From: Styela clava
Taxonomy: Eukaryota > Chordata > Ascidiacea > Stolidobranchia > Styelidae
Direction of reading: 5' to 3'
Assembly (NCBI RefSeq): GCF_964204865.1
Contig: NC_135260.1
Location: 19,638,001-19,702,000, forward strand
Length of the DNA: 64,000 nt
The notes beneath the pieces were generated by a model. The model was not told where the DNA came from. It saw only the letters and a list, made by a program, of their open reading frames with translations, and did not search any database. Shown one piece after another: positions 23,401 through 34,494 of this stretch. A program made the position numbers and the translations under genes. Each line of letters opens with the position of its first letter. Position 1 is the stretch's first letter.

Positions 23401-24420
23401 TACCATCATCTCGATCAAAGTTTAATGAACTTTGTATGTCGGAAAAATGATATGATTTCTTGTCAAACATGGCCCAAACAAGAATTATACATCGAAATCA
23501 CTAAATATCGGTATTACACCCAAAAATACTGCACTTTCCGACGACGTGCCCCACTTTTAGATAAGATATCCCAAAAGAGCATATTGTAAAGTCATCTCGA
23601 ACTGAGTTTCATGAAATTTGTATGGGGGGAAGATATAATGATATCTTCTCAAACATGGCCCAAACAACAATTTTACATCGAAATCACTAAATATCGGTAT
23701 TAAACCCAAAAATACTGCATTTTCCGATGACGTGCCCCACTTTTAGATAAGATATCTCAAAAGAGCATATTGTAAAGTCATCTCGATCCGAGTTTTATAA
23801 AATTTGTATGGGGGGAACATATAATAATATCTCCTCAAACATGGCCCAAACAAGAATTTTACATCGAAATCACTAAATATCGGTTTTAAACCCAAAAATT
23901 CTGCACTTTTCGATTACGTGCCCCACTTTTAGATAAGATATCTCAAAAGAGCATATTGTAAAGTCATCTCGATCCAAGTTTTATAAAATTTGTATGGGGG
24001 GAACATATAATAATATCTTCTCAAACATGGCCCAAACAAGAATTTTACATCGAAATCACTAAATATCGGTATTAAACCAAAAAATTCTGCACTTTTCGAT
24101 TACGTGCCCCACTTTTAGATAAGATATCTCAACTGAGTATATTGTGAAGTCATCTCGAACTAAGTTTCATAAAATTTGTATGGGGGGAACATATAATAAC
24201 ATCTTCTCAAGCATGGCCCAAACAAGAATTTTACATCGAAATCACTAAATATTGGTATTAAACCCAAAAATTCTGCACTTTTCGATTACGTGCCCTACTT
24301 TTAGATAAGATATCTCAAAAGAGCATATTGTAAAGTCATCTCGAACTAAGTTTCATAAAATTTGTATGGGGGGAACATATAATAATATCTTTTCAAACAT
24401 GGCCCAAACAAGAATTTTAA
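23401..24420 (+). repeat. Left array of 186-bp repeats (about 6 units)
   Basis: Units spaced 185-187 bp. Each contains 'catggcccaaacaag', 'acatcgaaatcactaaatat', 'acgtgccccacttttagat' and 'gtatggggggaac'. Anchor positions for 'catggccc' are near 23468, 23654, 23840, 24026, 24211 and 24398. The array stops abruptly within a unit at about 24420, where the SGNH coding sequence begins. Confidence 0.92.
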
Positions 24421-24425
24421 TATAG

Positions 24426-25173
24426 GTGGTCTCTCCGTCGCCTTCATCTCCGTTTTCGCTTTCGTCAATTTGTTTGCCGGGCGGCCAACTACGACATGGC
24501 GTGGCGGAGATTTTGGGGACGGAGTCGTTTTCCGGCGTGGATTATCTTTTGTTGGCTCTGGGGACCAACGATGTTGCAGGATCTGTTGGCTGGGGCAAAC
24601 AATCCCGAGTATACGCCGAGAAGCTGGTCGAAGCCAGCAAGCAGGCTTATCCGGGAGCCAAGGTTTGTTCCACAACTATATCTGGTCCAGTCCAGGTATA
24701 TTTCTGTAAATAAAAAAAATTTGTTGTTTCAATTTGATCCAAGTGATAAACTTTTTAGTACTTTTTTCTCGGCATCGTACCAGAGCAGTGATTGATGGAG
24801 CCTAATCATAAAATATAGATATTTTTTGGATGTACAAATCCACTTAATATTTGTCGGGTTGACAGCCAATGTAAGAGAATACATGCTTCATTTTCAGATA
24901 CTGTTATCGAAGATATTGTCCCAGTCAAAATGTTCCACTGCTGCAGCCAATAGGGACATGGATGCGATTGCCAAGCTGCACTCTATACCTCTTCTGGATC
25001 TTGACGTTGGCAGAAATCCTTCGTATTGGAGCGACCATTTACATCTGTCGGATCGTGGTTTGGCGAGATACATGCAGATTCTCGAGTCCGTAGTAGCAAG
25101 AATTGTACGAAAAGGTGGGACGTTTATGGTGTCATTATTTTTGAAAAACGCAACATTCAGGGTATACGCTTAA
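24426..25173 (+). CDS. Transposon SGNH/GDSL-like hydrolase, 5'-incomplete
   Basis: Two exons. The first ends at 24695 before gtatat and the second starts at 24898 after 'cattttcag'; the 202-nt intron restores the frame. Exon 1 contains 'LLLALGTNDV', which is SGNH block III (Gly-x-Asn-Asp), preceded by the typical 'PGG' turn. Exon 2 contains 'WSDHLHLSDRGLARY', which is block V with the catalytic Asp and His. The nucleophile block I (Gly-Asp-Ser) should lie about 40-60 residues before block III and is absent, because the repeat array abuts the start. Either a first exon was lost or the enzyme is inactive here. SGNH domains occur as accessory esterases in some retroelements. A role in this element is unknown. 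A further donor at about 25114 (aaaag|gtgg) suggests more exons downstream. Confidence 0.7.
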
Positions 25174-26038
25174 AAAAATTGTTATTACTATATATATATT
25201 CAACTTCCCACCTTTTCCCTGTATTTGCTGTTAGCTTTTGACATGTACATACAAGAAATCACTTTTTTTCAATTTCGGTTGAGATGTGTTTCATGTATTC
25301 TATGTCAAAAATCTTGAAATGACCTAAAATTCACCAAAAAAATTAAAATTATTTAATTAAAATTATTTTTAAAAAACAAATCTTCTTTTTATCAATTCAG
25401 GTTATTTTAGTCACTAAAAAGTTATTCAAAATGAGCTTGCATTAATTCTTCGAAATTTTACACATAAAACAAAAGAAACATATCTTTGAAATATCAAAAT
25501 AATAAAAAATAGCACAAGCCTGCAATTATACTGAAAGTATAATTTTGGGGAAATAGCCCCTATTTTTTAAATACAAAATTAAAAAAATATTGTTCGTTTT
25601 CTCCAGTTTTTGTGGCGTAATGAATCAAAAAATATTTATTAGAAGCCGGTAACAAAATGAGTTTTACACAGTGTAATGTATTGAAATTATAATGATGATT
25701 CGTGCAAATGTTAACATATGCTAACAAAAATTATTTTTAGACAAAACTCCCGAATCTACACAAATAACTACTGGAAGCATATTATGTAAGTATGACTCTT
25801 GCTTGTTTTTGAAGAATGATTTCCCCGCTGTAGGTTTTTCTGTTGGAACTGGGACAAAATTAATCCCTACTTCTAGTAGATCGATTTCTCGACGAAGGAA
25901 AAGGATCATCTGGAAGCCCTTCCTCCTCGACTCTGTTTCATCCTTCAGCACTCAGCCCCACCCACCCCTCGTATCTTTGGTGTTCTATGCCAGTGTGGTT
26001 GTTCGGCCAAAAACTTCAGTTTCTTTGCAACCTGCGCC
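25174..26038. other. Inter-gene spacer in transposon core, possible transposase 5' exons
   Basis: AT-rich to about 25740, then more GC-balanced. An acceptor-like 'atttttag' at 25740 and open frames from about 25803 may mark 5' exons of the transposase gene. The frame used at 26039 is open back to 25877 and includes a Cys-rich stretch (Cys-x-Cys-x-Cys) just upstream. Exon structure is unresolved. Confidence 0.35.
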
Positions 26039-28692
26039 ATGTTTGCGTCCCTCTCATTCCCGACCATCTTACGCCGAAAGGTCTCTACGGCCTCATCTTT
26101 CACTACTTCTGTCGTTTCTACTGGGGCTATTTCTGATATTACTATGCTGCACGGGAATGAACAGCCAAAACATACTAGCAGGTCTTTTTTTTCTCCTCCT
26201 CCCTCTTTTAGTAGATCTGATAAAGTCAAAAGTAATTGTCCCATTCCACGGAAGAAGTTACAGAGATCATCTTCGCCTGATAAAAATGCTTACCCTTCTT
26301 TAATTTATAAACAGTCGGGCGGTGTGTTTTCCGAAAACAAATTGTCAACTCAGTCGTTGGTAACTGCAATAAATGATATGGGATCATTTAATCCAAATTC
26401 CCAAGCAGCCTGGAGCAAATTAGCAAAACTAATTTGGAACAAAAAATTTGCCAAAGGTGAATTGAAAAATTATATTCGAAAATTGCAACATTTTTGGAAC
26501 AATAACTCAAAAACACTGAAAATCAATGAAAATTCATTTCCTGACACATCAGGCGATGAAGGATTTAAAAATACCAAAAGGGATGACCATTCTTCTGATT
26601 TTCATTCTGAAATTAAAATTAGCAATTCGACTACCAAAATTTGTCACAAAGAAAACACACCGCCTACGTCCCTGAAAGAGAGCTGTGCTAACAAATTGAA
26701 GCAGGTTAGTAACAATTCATACATATTTTTAGACGCGCATGGAACTGATTTTGATGATAAGGTGCGCAAACCTCAGTGCAAGCACATGGTATTTGGGAAC
26801 GTGAAAATCCAATAAAAAATGCAAAATTTAAAATGGACACCAGGAATTGGAACAGTCTTTTCAACTCCGTTGCTGGGCAAAAAATAAAAAATTCTAATTG
26901 GGCTGATGTTTTTAGAGAAGCTATCAAAGAGAGTGACCCTTACTGTTCATATGCATTTCGATGGCACACAGTAAATTCTGGAATATTGGCTAATCGTATT
27001 TTTGCTTGCAGTGGGCATTGTTGCTTCACAGGTTGCAGTCGCAAAATTTCTGTAGTATCCTATCGCAGAGACCTCCGCATGTTCCATGTTAGGTATTCGG
27101 GAAATAGGTATCACGTTGGTATTAAATCAATCCGACTTAAGGGAAAACGGCGGAAGGAATTGAAAGGAAAATTGATTCATTCTCTTCCTCGTAATATGTA
27201 TTTGAAAAAAATTGGTGCGCTCTCTTCCGATGTTTTTCATTCTGGTAATAGGGACGATGCTCCGTCACAGGCTGTATCAAAAAAGGCGCGATATGAGGCT
27301 AGAATGGTAAATGTCCCAGATTTCGATAATCAATGGAATTCGCTTGACTGTTTAAGAAAATTTCAGGCCGAAAAATGCAATAATAAGTTAATTCGTGGAA
27401 CCTTGCAGCAAATTTCACGAGTTCCACCAGGTATTATGTTGTGGTCGGAACAGTCTGTAAGAATATTTATCCATAATGCTCAAAATGACATAATTTATAT
27501 TGACGCTACTGGTGGGATACTTCCTTCCGGTGCCCAAAGTCCATATTACATTTACGAAATAGAAAATCGCCATCCCCAAAAGGGCAAGTCCCCATTTGCT
27601 GTTGCAACGTTTGTTACGAATCGGCACAACATTGCAAATATTTCGAACTTTTTGTCACAATTTCGTTCTGATGTTTCGAAATTGACCAAACGATTTCCCG
27701 CAAAGGCTTTTATATGTGATGGTAGTATGGCCCTCATCAAATCAATAATTCAAGTAATAATGCGCGAAATTCTTGAGGCCTACATATCGCGCTGTTATTC
27801 GGTCATTCAAGGCAGTGCGAATTTGGATATGCTTTCCCGACTCTTTCTTCACCTATGCACCAGCCATACCATGAAAAATTTTAAGCAATTAGCTTGTAGG
27901 GTTCCAAAAGTAAAACGTGAACTCATGTATATATTTGGGTTGCTTGTTTGCTGCAAATGAAATGAAAAAACTTCGTAAAATCGTTTACCATTTGACAATA
28001 ATATTAATAGCCCTGAATTCAAATCTTGTTGCTAATAGCTGGTCTTACTTGAAAAAGCGTATCGAAAAACAAGATATTCTATCCCCACCCGAATGTGTTT
28101 TCAATCAGGATGCATCTGATGAACTTCTACCAGATGCAGACTGGAGTGAGAGGAATCCTTTTACCGAATTACTATATCTGGATATTGCTAGAGCTACAAA
28201 ATTGCTACTGACGCTGGTTTATGTGGTTCAAACTGTTTTTATTGCCCGGAAGTAATGACTAAATTTAAAACATTTTATGTGCCCAAAATTTGTTTGTGGG
28301 GAGCTTTGCTAGTAGGTGATTTGGGCAGGTATGGTAAAACAATAGGCTATGAAAAGTATAGACAATTTTACGCTAAATCCTCGGTCTCTAACAAACTGAA
28401 CTTAGCAAAAGATAATCGAACGCAGGGAATAATGGAGAAAAGTCAACAGGAACTTAAGCGTACTCGTTTTAACAACAGGCGGTTTAAACGTCTTGACGAG
28501 ATCGCTGTAGTGTATGATCAACTTCATGATTCCCTAATTAGGGAATATCAGGATAATTTGATTGTACGTCCAAAAAAGTCGAAAACAGAGACCAAATTGA
28601 CCAAGAAATTGAGAAATGGGGTAAAAGATGTAGAAATCAGGGTAGTGATAAATCGAAAGGTATCTATTTACAGCCACCGTCTAGACCTCTGA
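26039..28692 (+). pseudogene. MULE-like DDE transposase, frameshifted
   Basis: Readable in pieces: 26039-26815, 26761-27960, about 27930-28255 and 28255-28554. The N-terminal piece is a Ser/Lys/Asn-rich region. The second begins with a Cys/His cluster (Cys-x3-Cys-Cys-x3-Cys followed by 'NRYH') that could bind zinc, like the N-terminal fingers of MULE transposases. The catalytic core follows: 'IIYIDATGG' (first Asp), 'KAFICDGSMALIKSI' (second Asp) and 'LHLCTSHTMKNFKQ', the Cys/His-x2-His motif that follows in MULE enzymes. The third acidic residue was not placed. Frame changes occur near 26780, 27930 and 28250; tiny introns are possible for the first, but no GT/AG pair restored phase. It probably continues toward the Ulp1 domain, since frame switching places both in one reading path. 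Confidence 0.75.
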
Positions 28693-29563
28693 GAGCTTCT
28701 CGCCCAATAGAATTGCCTGATAAAGATATATTGAAAACGGACATCACTTCTGAGGCGTCTTCTCAATCAATGGCGTTACGATTTAGTTCACCCCAAATTG
28801 ATTTCCGAAACTTGGTGCATAAGTCCAAAATTGACTTTGAAATATTGAGCTCCAATACTAATTTCCGAAAGCATTGGTTCACATCGGACATTGTGAATAC
28901 CGCATCGCTAATTTTGTCATCGCAGTACCCAAATGCTGACGGCCTCCAAAGCACGACACTTTATACCACGATATCTGGTCCAAAAGTCTACGCTCCGTTC
29001 AGAAAATACATTCAAATTCTGTTCGTGCATGATAATCACTGGGTAGCTGCGTCTAGCATATTTTCGTTCAATCAGAATATCATTCAAATCTATGATAGTT
29101 CGTACATGAAATACACGGAAAAAGACGAATATGTCATTTCGCTTCTCATGCGACCAACATTAGGAACAAACAAACTACAGATTGAATTTCCTCCCGTCCA
29201 GCAACAAACGTTAGGTGCATCATGCGGACCATTTGCAATGAGTTTTTGCATAGCTCTCTGCGAAAGAATTAGACCAGAGGATATAGTTTTTGATGAAAAA
29301 TATCTGCGAAACAAAATTCATGATGGTATAAGTTCTGAACGATTTTTACCAAATTTTGACATCGATCGAAACCACAATAAAGCTAATACGAAATTTACAG
29401 ATATTCAGATTTTTTGCAACTGCCGACTGCCCTACATACAAAATCAGACTATGGTAGAATGCACTTCATGTTTGGAATGGTACCACCCGAAATGTTGCAA
29501 TACTCCGGTGCCAACTGAGGCAACTGAATTGAATGGAATTGCGAGAAGTGCAATCGAAGCTGA
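28557..29563 (+). pseudogene. Ulp1/SENP-like (C48) cysteine peptidase with C-terminal PHD finger
   Basis: The frame is open from 28557. Counting from 28713, the peptidase triad is visible: His109 in 'VHDNHWV', Asp128 in 'IYDSSY', a Gln-rich oxyanion segment 'VQQQT' and Cys171 in 'GASCGPFAM'. A PHD finger follows at about 29410-29551: Cys-x-Cys, then 'MVECTSCLEWYHPKCC'. The expected last pair Trp-x-Cys-x2-Cys is not in this frame. It is encoded in the next frame at 29534-29551, followed directly by TGA at 29561. A one-base shift between about 29485 and 29533 therefore broke the end of the protein, and the frame running on to 29780 is spurious. Ulp1 domains accompany several MULE and KDZ-type transposons and may remove SUMO from host or element proteins. 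The PHD finger suggests chromatin targeting. Confidence 0.8.
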
Positions 29564-29810
29564 ATTTTTTCACCACATGCCTAAAACTCTAATTATTTTC
29601 CAGATCCACCGGCTTCATAGACACGCAAATGATCAGTCTGGTTTACCTTTTGCAATTATGCCAAAGTTAGGGGTTTTCTCTCTCGATCGTCGCCAGTTTG
29701 AGATGAAAACCACCACGATGGTTGGCACCTTGACGTGGTGTGGTGGCTTACTACTAAGACCAACCTTCTTAAAATGTTGACGATCGGGCCAGTTTTAAGC
29801 GAGAAAAAAT

Positions 29811-32800
29811 ATACAATTTTACATTAATCCCCCCATACAATTTTTACGAAACTTGGTTCGAGATGACTTCATAAAATGCTCTTTTGGGATATCTTATCTA
29901 AAAGTGGGGCACGTAATCGAAAAGTGCAGAATATTTGGGTTTAATACCGATATTTAGTAATTTCGATGTAAAATTCTTGTTTGGGCCATGTTTGAGAAGA
30001 TATTATTATATGTTCCCCCCATACAAATTTTATGAAACTCAGTTCGAGATGACTTCACAATATGCTCTTTTGATATATCTTATCTAAAAGTGGGGCACGT
30101 AATCGAAAAGTGCAGAATTTTTGGGTTTAATACCGATATTTAGTGATTTCGATGTAAAATTCTTGTTTGGGCCATGTTTGAGAAGATATTATTATATGTT
30201 CCCCTCATACAATTTTTATGAAACTTAGTTCGAGACGACTTTACAATATGCTCTTTTGAGATATCTTATTTAAAAGTGGGGCACGTAATCGAAAAGTGCA
30301 GAATTTTTGGGTTTAATACCGATATTTAGTGATTTCGATGTAAAATTCTTGTTTGGGCCATGTTTGAGAAGATATTATTATATGTTCCCCACATACAAAT
30401 TTTATGAAACTCAGTTCGAGATGACTTTACAATATGGTCTTTTGAGATATCTTATCTAAAAGTGGGGCACGTAATCTAAAAGTGCAGAATTGTTGGGTTT
30501 AATACCGATATTTAGTGATTTCGATGTAAAATTCTTGTTTGGGACATGTTTGAGTAGATATTATTATATGTTCCCCCCATACAATTTTTATGAAACTTAG
30601 TTCGAGATGACTTTACAATATGCTCGTTTGAGATATCTTATTTAAAAGTGGGGCACGTAACCGAAAAGTGCTGAATTTTTGGGTTTAATACCGATATTTA
30701 GTGATTTCGATGTAAAATTCTTGTTTGGGCCATGTTTGAGAAGATATTATTTTATGTTCCCCCCATACAAATTTTATAAAACTTGGATCGAGATGACTTT
30801 ACAATATGCTCGTTTGAGATATCTTTTCTAAAAGTGGGGCACGTCATCGGAAAGTGCAGTTTTTTGGGGTTTAATACCGATAATTAGTGATTTCGATGTA
30901 AAATTCTTGTTTGGGCCATGTTTGAGAAGATATTATTATATGTTCCCCCAATACAAATTTTATAAAACTTGGATCGAGATGACTTTACAATATGCTCATT
31001 TGACATATCTGATCTAAAATTGGGGCACGTAATCAAAAAGTGCAGAATTTTTGGGTATAATACCGATATTTAGTGATTTCGATGTAAAATTATTGCTTGG
31101 GCCATGTTTGAGAGAATATTATTATATGTTCCCCCCATACAAATTTTATAAAACTTGGATCGAGATGACTTTACAATATGCTCTTTTGAGATATCTTATC
31201 TAAAAGTGGGGCACGTAATCGAAAAGTGCAGTTTTTTGGGGTTTAATACCGATAATTAGTGATTTCGATGTAAAATTCTTGTTTGGGCCATGTTTGAGAA
31301 GATATTATTATATGTTCCCCCCATACAAATTTTATAAAACTTGGATCGAGATGACTTTACAATATGCTCTTTTGACATATCTTATCTAAAATTGGGGCAC
31401 GTAATCAAAAAGTGCAGAATTTTTGGGTTTAATACCGATATTTAGTGATTTCGATGTAAAATTCTTGTTTGGGCCATGTTTGAGAAGATATTATTATATG
31501 TTCCCCCCATACAAATTTTATAAAACTTGGATCGAGATGACTTTACGATATGCTCTTTTGAGATATCTTATCTAAAATTGGGGCACGTAATCAAAAAGTG
31601 CAGAATTTTTGGGTTTAATAATAATACCGATATTTAGTGATTTCGATGTAAAATTCTTGCTTGGGCCATGTTTGAGAAGTTATTATTATATGTTCCCCCC
31701 ATACAAATTTTATAACAAACTTGGATCGAGATGATTTTACAATATGCTCTTTTGAGATATCTTATCTAAAAGTGGGGCACGTCATCGGAAAGTGCAGTAT
31801 TTTTGGGTGTCATACCGATATTTAGTGATTTCGATGTAAAATTCTTGTTTGGGCCATGTTTGAGAAGATATTATTATATGTTCCCCCCATACAAATTTTA
31901 TAAAACTTGGATCGAGATGACTTTACAATATGCTCGTTTGAGATATCTTATCTAAAAGTGGGGCACGTCATCGGAAAGTGCAGTTTTTTTGGGTTTAATA
32001 CCGATAATTAGTGATTTCGATGTAAAATTCTTGTTTGGGCCATGTTTGAGAAGATATTATTATATCTCCCCCCCCCCCCCATAAAAAATTTTATAAAACT
32101 TGGATCGAGATGACTTTACAATATGCTCTTTTGACATATCTTATCTAAAATTGGGGCACGTAATCAAAAAGTGCAGAATTTTTGGGTTTAATACCGATAT
32201 TTAGTGATTTCGATGTAAAATTCTTGCTTGGGCCATGTTTGAGAAGATATTATTATATGTTCCCCCCATACAAATTTTATAAAACTTGGATCGAGATGAT
32301 TTTACAATATGCTCTTTTGAGATATCTTATCTAAAAGTGGGGCACGTAATCGAAAAGTGCAGAATTTTTGGGTTTAATACCGATATTTAGTGATTTCGAT
32401 GTAAAATTCTTGTTTGGGCCATGTTTGAGAAGATATTATTATATGTTCCCCCCCTACAAATTTTATAACAAACTTGGATCGAGATGATTTTACAAAATGC
32501 TCTTTTGAGATATCTTATCTAAAAGTGGGGCACGTAATCGAAAAGTGCTGAATTTTTGGGTTCAATACCGATATTTAGTGATTTCGGTGTAAAATTCTTG
32601 TTTGGACCATGTTTGAGAAGATAATATTATATCTTCCCCCCATACAAATTTTATGAAACTTAGTTCGAGATGACTTTACAATATGCTCTTTTGAGATATC
32701 TTATCTAAAAGTGGGGCACGTCATCGGAAAGTGCAGTATTTTTGGGTGTCATACCGATATTTAGTGATTTTGATGTATAATTCTTGTTTGGGCCATGTTT

Positions 32801-32869
32801 GAAAAGAAATCATATCATTTTTCCGACATACAAAGTTTATTAAACTTTGATCGAGATGATGGTATTATG
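29811..32869 (-). repeat. Right array of 186-bp repeats (about 16 units)
   Basis: Inverted relative to the left array. Anchors 'gggccatg' at 29983, 30169 and 30355 give a period of exactly 186. Units contain 'acgtaatcgaaaagtgcag', 'aataccgatatttagtgatt' and 'tgttccccccatac'. They differ by point changes and small indels, such as the ataata insertion near 31620 and a C-run at 32068. The array is nearly three times longer than the left one. Confidence 0.92.
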
Positions 32870-33111
32870 TGTTTTCCTTTTATCACTTTTATAAATGTGG
32901 CCGGCCATTGAAAATTACGAAAGTTTACGTGGAATACGGAAAGCAGTGATTATAATCGGTCATAAATCTGGCAACTGAATTTCACCCAGCATTCATATTT
33001 TCCGCAGCGCGTTTTATACGCAATGTTAAATCGTTTTCTGGCAACCCTATATTACCGTTCCGAAAACGAGAGAGATGTCTGCTGAGAGATGTCTGCTAAG
33101 GTAACTTTGGT
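32870..33111 (-). repeat. Right terminal inverted repeat (unique part)
   Basis: Mirror of 23161-23400. It ends ggtaactttggt, with the right target duplication (cgctggtac, 33112-33120) directly outside. A cluster of ggtacggtaccggtacc follows, so the element landed beside the same palindromic motif that occurs left of it at 23018-23045. Confidence 0.88.
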
Positions 33112-33848
33112 CGCTGGTACGGTACCGGTACCGTAACAATGCGTGGTGATTGAACTGATTGAACCGTGTCAGAAAATCCATTCATGCGAAACCCTCGTTA
33201 TTACGACGGTCATTCGTTCGTCCTTGAAAGAAGTAGGCACAACGAACGCCGGAAACGTCCAAGTTTCCAGACCCTTACAGATATGCGATATTTAAATTGA
33301 ACAATAGTAGGCTACATAAGTACACAACAAAAATATTGACATATTTGTAAGTTTTTTTGCCTATATTCCTCGGACCTCATTAGGTATAAGTGCTATCCCT
33401 ATCATATAGTTAAGACGATGGGGGTAATAATGGCGAGGTCCTATTATTCCCCAAATAAATAAAACAACGCAAAACGGGAACAGTCTTGTTCCTCCAAAAA
33501 CTTTCCAGAAATAGTGTGGTTCTATTCTTCTCAAGGCAGATTCATTCTTTCATATAACTTGAAAAGATTGGGTTCTTTTTATACCATAGTATCTACTTGT
33601 TTATGATAGACGGAGTCTTGTTCGAAGAGCAGTTAACAAACACGCCAGAGAATGAGAACATTCTTGTCCGATAGATTTATTTCTTTACAAACGACATAAT
33701 AGCTGTCTACATACTCGTGACTGCTTGTTCAGAGCCTTGTACAGATTACTCAGAAAAAAATGCGATACATATATTATAGGGCAACAAAGATTCGACCCTA
33801 TCTGCGTGTCCACACTCCCGTGTTATTGAACACACGTTAACAGAGTTT

Positions 33849-34174
33849 AACTCCGATCTTGACTCCTTCAGAGGTCAAAAAGCACACAATGTATTGAATG
33901 CCAATTGTTATATTGTAAAGTTGCACAATCGAATTGATCCAAAAACGAATTACACTTTAAAGTTTAAACCTTAAAGCAAGTATATGTGATGAAACCAAAT
34001 TTCTAACTAACAAAGAACGGCAAAGACAAGCTACACTGAGTGAGAGAAATACATCATAAAGGAAATGAATTGGGACAACGACCTTGTTTCAGGCAAATAA
34101 CATGCACTCCTAACAATAAGGGGTGAAAATATTAAAATACACAGTAACTATCCTTATGTACTTGCTACAATATC
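33849..34174 (+). repeat. Copy of foldback-repeat arm
   Basis: Closely matches 61300-61618: 'aactccgatcttgactcctt', 'gaggtcaaaaagcacaca', 'aagcaagtatatgtgatg', 'aacggcaaagacaagctaca' and 'tatgtacttgctacaatat'. Only the right-hand arm is present here. Confidence 0.9.
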
Positions 34175-34340
34175 ATGAAAACAGCTTAGAATTTTAATCT
34201 GCGATGCAAGCACAGTTACGTCTAACATTTTAATCACGAGGCTATGGTCTCGTTATGATTTTAGACCAGTGCTTTTCGGTGGTGCGGAACCCCAGTGTTT
34301 GAGAGGCTCGAAGAAGCCCTGTGCAATGTTTGGTGGCTTT

Positions 34341-34494
34341 CTCCACCATCAAGTCCAAGCTTCCGCAAAAAAATAACTAATCGCATACCCGACATGGAAT
34401 GGTAACCGGACGAGAGGCCATGGTTCGCCATATGGTTAAGTCGTCTTATCGGCTTTCCTCTCCCCGGGATAAATATGTAAATCCTATCCTATCT
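34341..34494 (+). repeat. SINE, 5'-truncated copy
   Basis: Plus-strand copy of the SINE body, from 'ctccaccatcaagtcc' to the atcctatcctatc tail. The tRNA-like head is missing, as expected for truncated reverse transcription. Confidence 0.85.

Larger units (their letters stand above)
23161..33111 (+). mobile_element. Foldback-type Mutator-like (MULE) DNA transposon, 9.95 kb
   Basis: A complete element bounded by long inverted repeats. The left begins accaaagttacc and the right ends ggtaactttggt. The ends match through landmarks such as 'gcagacatctctcagcag', 'ctctcgttttcggaacgg', 'cgcaatgttaaatcg' (inverted) and 'atggccggccac'. Inside each end lies an array of a 186-bp repeat in opposite orientation, about 6 units on the left and about 16 on the right. 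The unique core (about 24421-29810) carries an SGNH-hydrolase gene, a DDE transposase with MULE motifs and a Ulp1-like peptidase with a PHD finger, all on the plus strand. The 9-bp target duplication supports MULE-type transposition. Several frameshifts show this copy is not fully intact. Inverted arrays of tandem repeats recall foldback elements such as sea urchin TU, Drosophila FB and plant FARE. Confidence 0.9.

Noticed and set aside
25945-26244. Minus-strand 99-residue charged frame inside the transposon
   Set aside because: It overlaps the plus-strand transposase N-terminal region, where all other modules of the element are on the plus strand; most likely a shadow.
29564-29780. C-terminal extension of the Ulp1-PHD protein
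   Set aside because: The PHD finger ends in the neighbouring frame with a stop at 29561-29563; the remaining frame runs into degenerate sequence beside the array.
23401-32869. CRISPR-like or satellite array
   Set aside because: Repeats of 186 bp without spacers, in two inverted blocks around a transposon core in a eukaryotic genome; they are part of the element.
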